DNA from: Sphingomonas yabuuchiae
Lineage (GTDB): Bacteria; Pseudomonadota; Alphaproteobacteria; Sphingomonadales; Sphingomonadaceae
Assembly (NCBI RefSeq): GCF_001477495.1
Contig: NZ_LDTF01000007.1
Location: 248,001 to 312,000 of the forward strand
Length of the DNA stretch: 64,000 bases
Reading direction: 5' to 3'
Position 1 is the first letter of the stretch; each line of letters begins with the position of its first letter. A program made the position numbers and the translations under genes. This document shows, piece by piece, positions 25,107 to 33,668 of this stretch. The notes below the pieces were generated by a model that had not been told where the DNA came from, ran no database searches, and saw only the letters and a program-made list of their open reading frames with translations.

Positions 25107-25883
25107 TCACCGCACCCGCTTGACGAAGGTCCGGCCATCTTCCCGCCGTTCGGTCTGGAAATTGGGGACCGCCTCGATCAGGTCGGACAGCCGCTTGAAG
25201 CCGAAATTGCGCGTGTCGAAGCTCGACCGGTTGCCCGCCAGCTGACCCATCGCCGACAGGCTGGCAAAACCGCGCTCGTCGCGCTTTACGGAATTATAGG
25301 CGTCGACCAGCAACTTCAGCAGTTCTTCGTCGATCGGGCGCGGTGTGCCTGCCGTGCGCTTTGCCTGTTCGATTGAGGGCGGGAGCGAGTCGGCCAGTGG
25401 AACATCGGCCGAAACTGGCTTTACGTTGGTGGAGCGGGTCGTTTCGCCGATCAACGCGCCGACATCGATGAAGCGGCTGCATGCCTGTTTGAATGCCTCC
25501 GGCGTGCGGCTGTTGCCGAAGCCATAGACGGGGAAGCCGTCCTGCCGGATGCGTGTGGCGAGCGGCATGAAGTCGCTGTCCGACGACATGATGCCGAACC
25601 CGTCGATCCGGCCCCGGAACAACAGGTCCATCGCGTCGATGGTCATCTTCATGTCGGTGGCGTTCTTGCCCTTGGTCAGGTCGAACTGCTGTTGCGGCTC
25701 GATCCCGTGCTTGACCATGACGTCGCGCCAGCCCTTCAGGCCGGGTTTGGACCAGTTGCCATAGGCGCGACGGACATTGACGGTGCCCAATTCGGCGAGC
25801 ACCGTCAGGACGGGGTCGATGGCCGCCGACTGGGCGTTGTCGGCATCGATGAGCAGCGCGATATTTCGGGTCAGGGCGTTCAT
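25107..25883 (-). CDS. NYN-domain putative ribonuclease with C-terminal LOTUS/OST-HTH domain
   Basis: About 258 residues. The PIN-like NYN domain has its acidic residues in IALLIDADN, KNATDMKMTIDAMD and IMSSDSDFMPL, so it is probably an RNA-cleaving nuclease. A linker follows, then a C-terminal region (PIDEELLKLLVDAY, GFASLSAMGQLAGNR, FGFKRLSDLIEAVPNF) typical of OST-HTH/LOTUS domains that bind RNA. This LabA-like architecture is known in bacteria, but its targets are not. It is encoded alone, converging with the kinase gene upstream. Confidence 0.87.
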   Translation of the reverse strand: MNALTRNIALLIDADNAQSAAIDPVLTVLAELGTVNVRRAYGNWSKPGLKGWRDVMVKHGIEPQQQFDLTKGKNATDMKMTIDAMDLLFRGRIDGFGIMSSDSDFMPLATRIRQDGFPVYGFGNSRTPEAFKQACSRFIDVGALIGETTRSTNVKPVSADVPLADSLPPSIEQAKRTAGTPRPIDEELLKLLVDAYNSVKRDERGFASLSAMGQLAGNRSSFDTRNFGFKRLSDLIEAVPNFQTERREDGRTFVKRVR

Positions 25884-25909
25884 GTCGCCCTGACTATCAG
25901 AGCTGAGGA

Positions 25910-26290
25910 TCAGCCGCCACGCCGCATCGCATCGACGCCGATCGATCCGCCACCCGCAGCCGCCAGATACAGGAAAGCGAAGCAGTAAAGGATGGCCGCC
26001 TCACCACCATTGGCCAGCGGCAGGAAGCCCTGAGGCGCATGGGCCATGAAATAGGCGACCGCCATCTGGCCCGACAGCAGGAAGGCGACCGGCCGGGTGA
26101 ACAACCCAACGAACAGCAATGTGCCCCCGACCAGCTCCAATACGCCCGCCGCCGTCAGCAAGGGATTGAGCGGCATGGGGAAGGGCGGAAGCCCGAAGAA
26201 TTTCGAGACGCCGTGCGCCAGGAACATCAGGCCGAAGACGACGCGGAACAGCGAGAGAAGCGGGGCGGAAAATCGGGCGGGGATAGGCAT
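25910..26290 (-). CDS. DoxX family membrane protein
   Basis: About 126 residues with four predicted membrane helices (LSLFRVVFGLMFLAHGVSKF, LELVGGTLLFVGLF, AFLLSGQMAVAYFMAH, ILYCFAFLYLAAAGGG), the standard DoxX layout with the H-G-x-x-K pattern in the first helix. Possibly linked to redox/thiosulfate or disulfide stress by family annotation, but no partner is next to it. The stop lies close to the NYN gene start. The start choice (M-P-I-P) is reasonable. Confidence 0.86.
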   Translation of the reverse strand: MPIPARFSAPLLSLFRVVFGLMFLAHGVSKFFGLPPFPMPLNPLLTAAGVLELVGGTLLFVGLFTRPVAFLLSGQMAVAYFMAHAPQGFLPLANGGEAAILYCFAFLYLAAAGGGSIGVDAMRRGG

Positions 26291-26402
26291 GGCCGATACT
26301 CATTCACGAAGGACCGCGCCGATCGCCGTCCTTTGAGCATATTCTGTCCTCCACCCGATCCGCAGCAAGAACCGGATGCGAAACGAACCGTTGCGGATGC
26401 GG

Positions 26403-26885
26403 TTACGGATCGGGATAAGCGATGGCGATCACTTCATACTCGCGCTCGCCCGCAGGCAGCGTCACCCGCCGCAGATCGCCGACCGAGGCCCCTCGCAATG
26501 CCCGGACGAGGGGAGCATTCCAGCCGACCCGCCCCTGGCCTGCATCGGCCTCGTCATCCCCGACCAGCGTCAGGACGCGCTCGTTATCGTCCTCGTCCGC
26601 GATGGTGACGGTCGCGCCGAACCAGAGCTTGCTGCGATCCTCCTGCCGGGCCGGGTCGATGACCTTGGCGGCCTTCATGCGCTTGGACAGCCAGCCCAGC
26701 CGCCGGTCGATCTCGCGCAGGCGCTTGCGACCATAGATATAGTCGCCATTTTCCGAGCGATCACCATTGCCCGCCGCCCAGGCGATCGTGTCGACCAGCT
26801 TGGGCCGTTCGACCGCGAACAGTGCCTCATATTCCTGACGCAGCGCGGCATAGCCGGCCGGGGTGATATAGTTGGGACGATCCAT
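26403..26885 (-). CDS. greB: GreB-like transcription elongation factor
   Basis: About 160 residues. N-terminal coiled coil (GYAALRQEYEALFAVERPKLVDTIAWAAGNGDRSENGDYIYGRKR) with the DRSENGDY tip acidic motif that enters the RNA polymerase secondary channel, and a C-terminal FKBP-like domain ending with YEVIAIAYPDP. It rescues backtracked RNA polymerase by stimulating cleavage. The exact GreA/GreB split is not certain; the LREIDRRLGWLSKRM part favours GreB. Confidence 0.87.
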   Translation of the reverse strand: MDRPNYITPAGYAALRQEYEALFAVERPKLVDTIAWAAGNGDRSENGDYIYGRKRLREIDRRLGWLSKRMKAAKVIDPARQEDRSKLWFGATVTIADEDDNERVLTLVGDDEADAGQGRVGWNAPLVRALRGASVGDLRRVTLPAGEREYEVIAIAYPDP

Positions 26886-26915
26886 CGCCCCCCTCTATTC
26901 TCTATGCCGCCGCGA

Positions 26916-28925
26916 TCAACCCGGCCGCGACGACTTGCCCAGATACCAGCTGAGCGGGGTCGGCCCCCGGCTGGTCGCGCGGGCGGGGTTCATCAGGTCA
27001 TAGACGACCGCATTCTCCAGCACCCGCTGCACATAGTTGCGGGTTTCCATATACGGGATGGCCTCGATCCAGTCGACGATGTCGACCGTGCCGGTGCGCG
27101 GATCGCCATTGGCGCGCAGCCACTTATTTACGTTGCCGCCTCCCGCATTATAGGCTGCGATTGCAAGCGGATAGCTGCCATAATTGTTGCGGATTCGCTC
27201 GAAGTAGCTGGCGCCCAACTGGATCGACAGGTTCGGATCGGTGGTCAGCGCGGCGGGCGAGTAGGACAGGCCGATCTTGCCCGATTGTTCGGCGGCGGTG
27301 GCGGGCATCAGCTGCATTAGGCCGCGTGCGCCCGCATGGCTGACTGCGGCGCGGTCGAACTGGCTTTCTTGCCGCGCGATGGCGTGGATGATCGTCCAGC
27401 TTTGCTCATAGCCCGCAGGCACGGGCACGGTCGGGAAACCGGCCGCCGAATAGTCGGTCAGCCCGTTCTGCATCGCGCTGCGCCCGACCATGACGGCCAG
27501 GTCGGGGCGGTTGATGCTGCGAGAGAGATCGGCCGCGAGCAGATGGTCGTTCTCGTCCTCCGCATCCGCCGCGATCTGGCGAATGAAGGCGCTCTGGTCC
27601 TGCCACTGGCCTATCATGCCCAGGAATCTGGCCGCGCGCACGGTCTCGCGCGCATCGAAGGCGGCGCGCACGGCGGGCGCGACGTTTGTCGCAGCGATGG
27701 CGGGCGGCGCGACGAGCGGGCGCCCGGTCCGCTCCAGCGCGAGTTGGCCATAGAATTGGTCACGATATTGCGCGGCGCGGCCGAAGAAACCTGCCGCTTC
27801 GGTCGAACGACCCGCCGCCTCGGCCGCGCGGCCTGCCCAGTAAAAGCCCTTCGCACGAGTCTGTGGCGACTGGCTGCCCCGGCCGTATCGGTCGAACAGC
27901 GTCATCGCATCCGCAGGGCGCCCAAGCTTCATCGCGCTTTGTCCGGCAAGCCAGACCAGGCTCGTATAGTCGTCGCGCTCGCCATAAGGCTTGGTCGAGA
28001 CGTCGGTGCCCGTCGGATAGGCGTCGTCGACCTGCCGGGCAATGTCATAGGCGGTCTGGAGCTGACCGTCATTCGCCGCCGCCCGCGCGTTGACCAGCAG
28101 CGCCTCATAGAATTTCTCGACATTGCCCGGCCGGGTGACGAGCTGCCTCGAACGGGCAAGCCATGACCGTGCGGTCAGGCTGTCGCCGGTGTCGCGCAAC
28201 CAGCTGGCGCGGTCGGCGACATAGCCCGCATCATTGGCATAGAGTTCGGCCGTCGAAGCGGACAGGCTCGGCGCGTCCGCCGATTTCGAGCGGAAGGCCA
28301 GCCGCGCCGCGAAGATCGGACGCCGTGCCGGGCTGGTATAATTGAGCTGTCGCGCCGCCGCACTCGTCTGCCCCGACCAAAGCAGTGCATCCATCCGCGC
28401 ATCCTGATCCTCCGGCGTCAGCGCGGAGGCGAAGGTCGACATCACCAGCGCCTCGTCGTTCGGCGACAGTGCGCCGCGCCGCCAGGCCGTCCGCGCGGCC
28501 TGCGCGGCTTCCGCAGGGGCGCCAGTCGCCAGCAAGGCACGGGCATAGGCCACGCCGCCCGCCGCCGACTGGGGCGGGAAGCGACGGAAATAGGCGACGA
28601 TGCTCGACGGCGCGGCGGTGAAGTTCGCCGCCTGCTTCTCGGCGGCGCGGCGGTTGCCCGCTTCGCCCGGCCAGCCGGGATGCGCCATCAGGAAGCCGGC
28701 ATAGCTGTCGAAGGGCAGCGAATCGGTCTGTTGCAGCGCCCGCCACTGGGCCAGCGCCGCCGCGATCGCCCCATCGGCCGGGGCGGGCATACCCTGCGTC
28801 GATTGGTTGGGGCTCATATTCGCCATTTGCGTGCGATACCGGTCCAGCTGGTCCTGGCCGCCCGGCGTGATCATCGATCCTGCCAATGTCGCGAGGAGCG
28901 CCCCCGCCTTCGTCAATGCCATCAT
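26916..28925 (-). CDS. slt: Soluble lytic murein transglycosylase
   Basis: About 669 residues. Large N-terminal superhelical part (many A/R/W-rich helices), then the SLT catalytic domain near residue 518 with IARQESQFDRAAVSHAGARGLMQLMPATA (catalytic Glu in the RQES segment) and the GASYF and IAAYNAGGGNVNKW motifs. It cuts peptidoglycan in the periplasm. The start at ATG 28925 (MMALTKAG) gives a short signal-like N-terminus. It is divergent from dapA with an 80-base intergenic region. Confidence 0.9.
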   Translation of the reverse strand: MMALTKAGALLATLAGSMITPGGQDQLDRYRTQMANMSPNQSTQGMPAPADGAIAAALAQWRALQQTDSLPFDSYAGFLMAHPGWPGEAGNRRAAEKQAANFTAAPSSIVAYFRRFPPQSAAGGVAYARALLATGAPAEAAQAARTAWRRGALSPNDEALVMSTFASALTPEDQDARMDALLWSGQTSAAARQLNYTSPARRPIFAARLAFRSKSADAPSLSASTAELYANDAGYVADRASWLRDTGDSLTARSWLARSRQLVTRPGNVEKFYEALLVNARAAANDGQLQTAYDIARQVDDAYPTGTDVSTKPYGERDDYTSLVWLAGQSAMKLGRPADAMTLFDRYGRGSQSPQTRAKGFYWAGRAAEAAGRSTEAAGFFGRAAQYRDQFYGQLALERTGRPLVAPPAIAATNVAPAVRAAFDARETVRAARFLGMIGQWQDQSAFIRQIAADAEDENDHLLAADLSRSINRPDLAVMVGRSAMQNGLTDYSAAGFPTVPVPAGYEQSWTIIHAIARQESQFDRAAVSHAGARGLMQLMPATAAEQSGKIGLSYSPAALTTDPNLSIQLGASYFERIRNNYGSYPLAIAAYNAGGGNVNKWLRANGDPRTGTVDIVDWIEAIPYMETRNYVQRVLENAVVYDLMNPARATSRGPTPLSWYLGKSSRPG

Positions 28926-29005
28926 GGTGGACAGAATAGGGACTCTACCCGTACATGTCCTGAACAAATTGTCCCATTCGGCGCAGCAGGAGCGCATTTC
29001 CTCTC

Positions 29006-29905
29006 ATGTTTTCAGGGTCCATTCCGGCGCTTGTGACGCCGTTCGACGATCAGGGCGGTCATGTCGGCGGAGCGTTCGACGAGGCGAAATTCCGGGACTT
29101 CGTCGAATGGCAGATTTCCGAGGGCTCCACGGCGCTGGTCGCCTGCGGCACGACGGGCGAAGCCGCGACCATGCCGAAGGACGAGCATTTCCATGTCGTG
29201 CGCGTGTGCGTCGACCAGGCGCGGGGCCGGGTGCCCGTGATCGCGGGCGCGGGCTCAAACGACACGATCGTCGCGATCGAAAACCTGAAGGCCGCGCAGG
29301 AAGCCGGCGCCGACGCCGCGCTGATGGTGCCGCCCTATTACAACCGGCCGAGCCAGGAGGGCATCGCGCTCCACTTCGCCGAGCTGGCGAAGAACGCGCC
29401 GCTGCCCATCGTCCTCTACAATGTGCCCGGCCGTACGGTGACGGACATTCAGCCTGCGACGCTGATCCGCATCGTCCAAGCCGCGCCGCAGGTGTTTGTC
29501 GGCGTAAAGGACGCGAGTGGCGCTCTGGCCCGCGTATCGCATCATCGCGGGGCGCTGGGTGCCGATTTCTGTCAGCTGTCGGGTAATGACGATCTGGCGC
29601 TGGCCTTCAACGCGATGGGCGGCGTGGGGTGCATCTCGGTAACGGCCAATGTCGCGCCGCGCCTGTGCGCCGAGTTCCAGGCGGCCTGCGCGAGCGGGGA
29701 TATGGCGCTTGCGCTGGAACTGCACGACCGGCTGTTCCCGCTGCACGAGGCGATGTTCACCGACGCCTCGCCGGGGCCGGTCAAATATGCGCTGAGCCGG
29801 ATCATGCCGCATTTCCCGCAAGGCGTTCGCCTGCCCATGACCTGGCCGTCAGAGGCTTCGCGTGCACAGGTCGACGCCGCGCTGGCCCATGCCGGATTGA
29901 TCTGA
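29006..29905 (+). CDS. dapA: 4-hydroxy-tetrahydrodipicolinate synthase
   Basis: About 299 residues, TIM barrel. Visible: ALVTPFDDQ, the GTTGEAATM loop with catalytic Thr, LYNVPGRTV with the Tyr, and the Schiff-base Lys in GVKDASGAL. It condenses pyruvate and aspartate semialdehyde in lysine/mesodiaminopimelate synthesis. Followed by a small gene, smpB and a DUF2062 gene in the same direction, a common alphaproteobacterial order. Confidence 0.96.
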   Translation: MFSGSIPALVTPFDDQGGHVGGAFDEAKFRDFVEWQISEGSTALVACGTTGEAATMPKDEHFHVVRVCVDQARGRVPVIAGAGSNDTIVAIENLKAAQEAGADAALMVPPYYNRPSQEGIALHFAELAKNAPLPIVLYNVPGRTVTDIQPATLIRIVQAAPQVFVGVKDASGALARVSHHRGALGADFCQLSGNDDLALAFNAMGGVGCISVTANVAPRLCAEFQAACASGDMALALELHDRLFPLHEAMFTDASPGPVKYALSRIMPHFPQGVRLPMTWPSEASRAQVDAALAHAGLI

Positions 29906-29991
29906 ACCCACCCTCCCGTTTGGGGCCTTCCTTCGGCCGCAATCCCGGACGAACATCGCGTTGACGATGGGCGTTGCCGGGAGAGCGGCCG

Positions 29992-30318
29992 ATGTGGGCC
30001 TTGATGATGATCGCCTTGCAGACGGGTGCGGTGGCCGGGCCTATCCTGCCTGCGCCCCGGAAGACGACGACTGCTCGCCGGTGCCCACCCGACGATAGCG
30101 GAGGTGACGTGGTCGTATATGGTCGCTCTTCCGACGCGGATCGGATCGGCGCCATTCCCGATTATTCCAGAGCCGTGACCTTGTCCAAGGCACGCACCGA
30201 AATCGCTGGTGTCGGCACCCTCTCGGCGGAGGCTGAGCAGGTGGATGTCGGCGGCATGCCCAGCAAGCGCGCGATGATCCGGCTGACGATCCCGATGGGC
30301 GGTCGCCGCAAGCCCTGA
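29992..30318 (+). CDS. Small secreted hypothetical protein
   Basis: About 108 residues. Short hydrophobic N-terminus [16 protein letters not shown] fits a signal peptide, followed by Cys-Pro ([18 protein letters not shown]) and a C-terminal beta-rich part. The GGAGAG box seven bases upstream supports the ATG at 29992; an in-frame TTG at 29974 is less likely. Sphingomonads often encode such proteins with the DVVVYGR pattern. Function unknown. Confidence 0.68.
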   Translation: MWALMMIALQTGAVAGPILPAPRKTTTARRCPPDDSGGDVVVYGRSSDADRIGAIPDYSRAVTLSKARTEIAGVGTLSAEAEQVDVGGMPSKRAMIRLTIPMGGRRKP

Positions 30319-30397
30319 ACGCCTCGTTCCAGAAACGGAACGGCGCGGTTATCAGCGGCTTTTCATGGCGGCATTCAGCGCCTACATCGGCCCGTCC

Positions 30398-30877
30398 ATG
30401 CGTCCGAAACCCCAAACCTTCGACAAGAAGAAGATCGTCGCCGAGAACCGGCGCGCCCGCTTCGATTATGCCATCGAGGCGACCTATGAGGCCGGTATCG
30501 CCCTGACCGGGACCGAGGTGAAGTCGCTTCGCTTCGGCGAGGGATCGATCGCGGAATCCTATGCCGAGGTGCGCGGCGAGGAGGTGTGGCTGGTCAATTC
30601 CAACGTGCCGGAATTCAGCCATGGCAACCGCTTCAATCACGAAGCCAAGCGGCCTCGTAAATTGCTCCTTCATGAGCGCGAAATAAACAAGCTCCACGGT
30701 GCGGTGGCGCGCGAGGGCATGACCCTGGTGCCACTGATGATCTATTTCAACTCGCGCGGTCGCGCGAAGGTGGAGCTGGCATTGGCGAAGGGCAAGAAGG
30801 CGCACGACAAGCGCGATTCGATCAAGGAGCGCGATTGGAAGCGTGAGCAGGGCCGTATCCTGCGCGATCGCGGCTGA
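30398..30877 (+). CDS. smpB: SsrA-binding protein SmpB
   Basis: About 160 residues from [21 protein letters not shown], the normal SmpB N-terminus; an ATG at 30365 would add 11 residues with no better ribosome site. OB-fold segments [22 protein letters not shown] and a basic tail ([22 protein letters not shown]) are seen. It works with tmRNA to free stalled ribosomes. Its stop overlaps the next gene's start by one base. Confidence 0.93.
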   Translation: MRPKPQTFDKKKIVAENRRARFDYAIEATYEAGIALTGTEVKSLRFGEGSIAESYAEVRGEEVWLVNSNVPEFSHGNRFNHEAKRPRKLLLHEREINKLHGAVAREGMTLVPLMIYFNSRGRAKVELALAKGKKAHDKRDSIKERDWKREQGRILRDRG

Positions 30878-31452
30878 TGGCCACGGCCGTGCCCACCTTG
30901 TGGGGTCGTTCCCTGGCCTGGGTCCGGCGCAACATGCCGACCCGCGATTCGATGGAGAACAACCGGCTGCTCCGGCCGGTCGCCCACCGTGTCCTGGCGC
31001 CCGAGTTGTGGCGATTTACCCGGCGATCCGTGCCGCGTGGCGTCGCGCTGGGCGTGGTGGCCGGGTTCCTGTTTCCGGTCGCGCAGATCGCGATCGCGGC
31101 GGTCTTCGCACTGCCGTTCCGCGCCAATGTGCCGGTCGCGGCGCTGACGACCTTCATCACCAATCCGCTGACCACGCCGATCATCTGGGTCATCGCCTAT
31201 CGGATCGGCACCTTTCTGTTGCGCAGCGAAACGCCGATCAACACCCAGCCGGTGGCCGAAGCCGCGACCGGCTGGCTGCAATGGGCGTTGAGCGCGTTTC
31301 ACTGGCTGTGGGAGCAGGGGCCTGCCTTCGGTCTCGGCCTGTGCGTGCTGACCGGTGGGTGCGCCGTGTTCGGCTATGCCGCCTCGGCGCTCGGATGGCG
31401 CGTGTGGATCGCTCGGAAATGGCGCAACCGACGGAAAAGCGTGGCAATCTGA
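30877..31452 (+). CDS. DUF2062 membrane protein
   Basis: About 191 residues with three or four membrane helices; typical DUF2062 parts SVPRGVALGVVAGFLFPV, AALTTFITNPLTTPIIW and a C-terminal helix pair. The family is common next to smpB in alphaproteobacteria; its biochemical role is not established. Start TGATG-coupled to smpB. Confidence 0.88.
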   Translation: MATAVPTLWGRSLAWVRRNMPTRDSMENNRLLRPVAHRVLAPELWRFTRRSVPRGVALGVVAGFLFPVAQIAIAAVFALPFRANVPVAALTTFITNPLTTPIIWVIAYRIGTFLLRSETPINTQPVAEAATGWLQWALSAFHWLWEQGPAFGLGLCVLTGGCAVFGYAASALGWRVWIARKWRNRRKSVAI

Positions 31453-31547
31453 TAGCGGTATCGCGGTTTGACGTGACTTTCTAACGGTTTGACTGGGCGT
31501 ATCGGCTCGCTACAACAGTGGCATCCATCTCCTTTTCGGGAATTCAG

Positions 31548-33605
31548 ATGCGCTCTCTGCTGATCGCCGCACTTCTTACGACCGCCATTTCCCCCGTCAT
31601 GGCCCAGACCGCCAACCCCGTCGACAAGGCCGCCGTCGGCCCGGTGAAGCCCAATGCCAAGAACGGCCCCGAGATCGGTAATTTTGGTTTCGACATGGCG
31701 GGCCGCGACACGGCCGTGAAGCCGGGCGACGACTTTTTCGATTACTCGAACGGCACCTGGTACAAGAGCACGACGATCCCCGCCGATCGTTCGTCCTATG
31801 GCATGTTCCACGTCCTGCAGGACCGCTCGCTGGAGCAGACCCGCACGATCCTGGACGAGGCGACCAAGCAGCCGGGCAACAAGGCGGGTGACTTCTATGC
31901 CAGCTTCATGGATGAGGCCGCCGTCAATGCGAAGGGGGCAACTCCGGTCAAGCCATGGCTGAACGCCCTCAAGGCGACCAAGAGCCGTGACGCGCTGGCC
32001 GTCGAGATGGCCAAGCTCCAGCGTCAGGGCGTCGGCGCGCCTTTCGGCGTCTATATCGGCCAGGACGACAAGGCGCCCGATACCTACATCCCGAACTTCG
32101 GCCAGAGCGGCCTGGGCCTGCCGGACCGCGACTATTATCTGAAGGACGACGCCAAGCTGGCGACGATCCGGACCGCCTATCAGGCGTATCTCGCCAAGAT
32201 GCTGACGCTGGCGGGCGAGCCCAATGCCGAGGCGCGCGCGGCGGCCGTGTTCAACTTTGAAAAGGGGCTGGCGGGCGTTCACTGGACCCGCATCGAGAGC
32301 CGCGACGCGGACAAGACCTACAACAAGTGGATGGCGGCGGATTTCGCCACCAAGGCGCCGGGTTTCCCCTGGGCGCAATATATGCAGACGCTGGGCGTCT
32401 CGGGTCGCCCGGCCTATCTGGTTGCGCAGCCCAGCGCGATCACCGGCGAGGCCAAACTGTATAGCGAAGCGCCGCTGAACGTCCTTCAGGACTATGCGAT
32501 GCTGAAGGTCCTGCGCAGCTATGCGGGCTATCTGTCGAGTGATTTCGACCGGACCAACTTCGCCTTCTACGGCACCGCCCTGTCGGGCACGCCCGAGCAG
32601 CAGGCGCGGTGGAAGCGGGGTGTCGGCCTCGTCTCCAACGGCCTGGGCGAGGAAGTCGGCAAGCAATATGTCGCGAAATATTTCCCGCCGGAATCGAAGG
32701 CCGCCGCCGATGCGCTGGTCAAGAACCTGATCTCGGCGATGGGCGACCGGCTGCGCAATCTGGAATGGATGGCGCCCGAGACCAAGCAGAAGGCGCTGGC
32801 CAAGCTCGCTGCCTTCACGCCCAAGATCGGCTATCCCGACAAGTGGAAAGATTACTCGGCGCTGCAGATCCAGCGCGGCGATCTGGTCGGCAATGTCGCG
32901 CGCGCCAATGCCTTCGAATTCCAGCGCGACCTCAACAAGCTGGGCCAGCCGATCGATCGCGGCGAATGGTTCATGACGCCGATGACGATCAACGCCTATG
33001 CCAACCCGCCGATGAACGAGATCGTGTTCCCGGCGGCGATCCTCCAGCCGCCCTTCTTCGACCCGAAGGCCGATCCGGCGGTGAACTATGGCGGCATCGG
33101 CGCGGTGATCGGGCATGAGATCAGCCACCACTTCGACGATCAGGGCCGCAAGTACGACGCGACCGGCAAGCTGACCGATTGGTGGACGCCGCAGGACGTG
33201 GCGCGGTTCAAGACCTTCACCGACGCGCTGGTGAAGCAATATGATGCTTACGAACCGCTGCCCGGCCAGCACATCCAGGGCGGCCTGACGCTGGGTGAAA
33301 ACATCGCCGATCTGGCGGGCCTGACCGTCGCGCTCGATGCCTATCACAAGTCGCTGGGCGGCAAGCCCGCGCCGGTGATCGACGGTACGACCGGCGACCA
33401 GCGTTTCTATTATGGCTGGGCGCAGGTGTGGCGGACCAAGTGGCGCGAACCGGCGCTGCGCCAGGCGCTGCTGTCCGATCCGCACTCGCCGGGTCATGAG
33501 CGCGTGCTGACCGTGCGCAACCTCGACCCCTGGTATGCCGCCTTCGGCGTCAAGCCGACCGACAAGATGGCGCTGACGCCCGAGCAGCGCGTCCGCATCT
33601 GGTAA
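31548..33605 (+). CDS. M13 (neprilysin-like) zinc metallopeptidase, secreted, copy 1
   Basis: About 685 residues. Signal peptide MRSLLIAALLTTAISPVMAQ, then the M13 N-terminal part (FGFDMAGRDTAVKPGDDFFDYSNGTW) and the catalytic C-terminal part: zinc motif HEISHHFDDQG near residue 523, second ligand in ENIADLAGL and the substrate-binding NAYANPPMNEIVFPAAIL. It ends RVRIW, a typical M13 finish. Probably degrades peptides in the periplasm or outside the cell. A strong terminator (33620-33651) separates it from a paralogue. Confidence 0.94.
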   Translation: MRSLLIAALLTTAISPVMAQTANPVDKAAVGPVKPNAKNGPEIGNFGFDMAGRDTAVKPGDDFFDYSNGTWYKSTTIPADRSSYGMFHVLQDRSLEQTRTILDEATKQPGNKAGDFYASFMDEAAVNAKGATPVKPWLNALKATKSRDALAVEMAKLQRQGVGAPFGVYIGQDDKAPDTYIPNFGQSGLGLPDRDYYLKDDAKLATIRTAYQAYLAKMLTLAGEPNAEARAAAVFNFEKGLAGVHWTRIESRDADKTYNKWMAADFATKAPGFPWAQYMQTLGVSGRPAYLVAQPSAITGEAKLYSEAPLNVLQDYAMLKVLRSYAGYLSSDFDRTNFAFYGTALSGTPEQQARWKRGVGLVSNGLGEEVGKQYVAKYFPPESKAAADALVKNLISAMGDRLRNLEWMAPETKQKALAKLAAFTPKIGYPDKWKDYSALQIQRGDLVGNVARANAFEFQRDLNKLGQPIDRGEWFMTPMTINAYANPPMNEIVFPAAILQPPFFDPKADPAVNYGGIGAVIGHEISHHFDDQGRKYDATGKLTDWWTPQDVARFKTFTDALVKQYDAYEPLPGQHIQGGLTLGENIADLAGLTVALDAYHKSLGGKPAPVIDGTTGDQRFYYGWAQVWRTKWREPALRQALLSDPHSPGHERVLTVRNLDPWYAAFGVKPTDKMALTPEQRVRIW

Positions 33606-33619
33606 TCGACTGAATGACA

Positions 33620-33651
33620 GGCCCTCCGGCACCGACCGGAGGGCCTTTTTT
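33620..33651 (+). terminator. Rho-independent terminator between the two M13 genes
   Basis: GGCCCTCCGG and CCGGAGGGCC around CACCGA, followed by TTTTTT, 15 bases after the first stop. Very strong. It implies the second M13 gene needs its own promoter or read-through, yet its ribosome site GGAG starts only 8 bases later. Confidence 0.92.
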
Positions 33652-33668
33652 GTGTTTTGGAGAGAATG

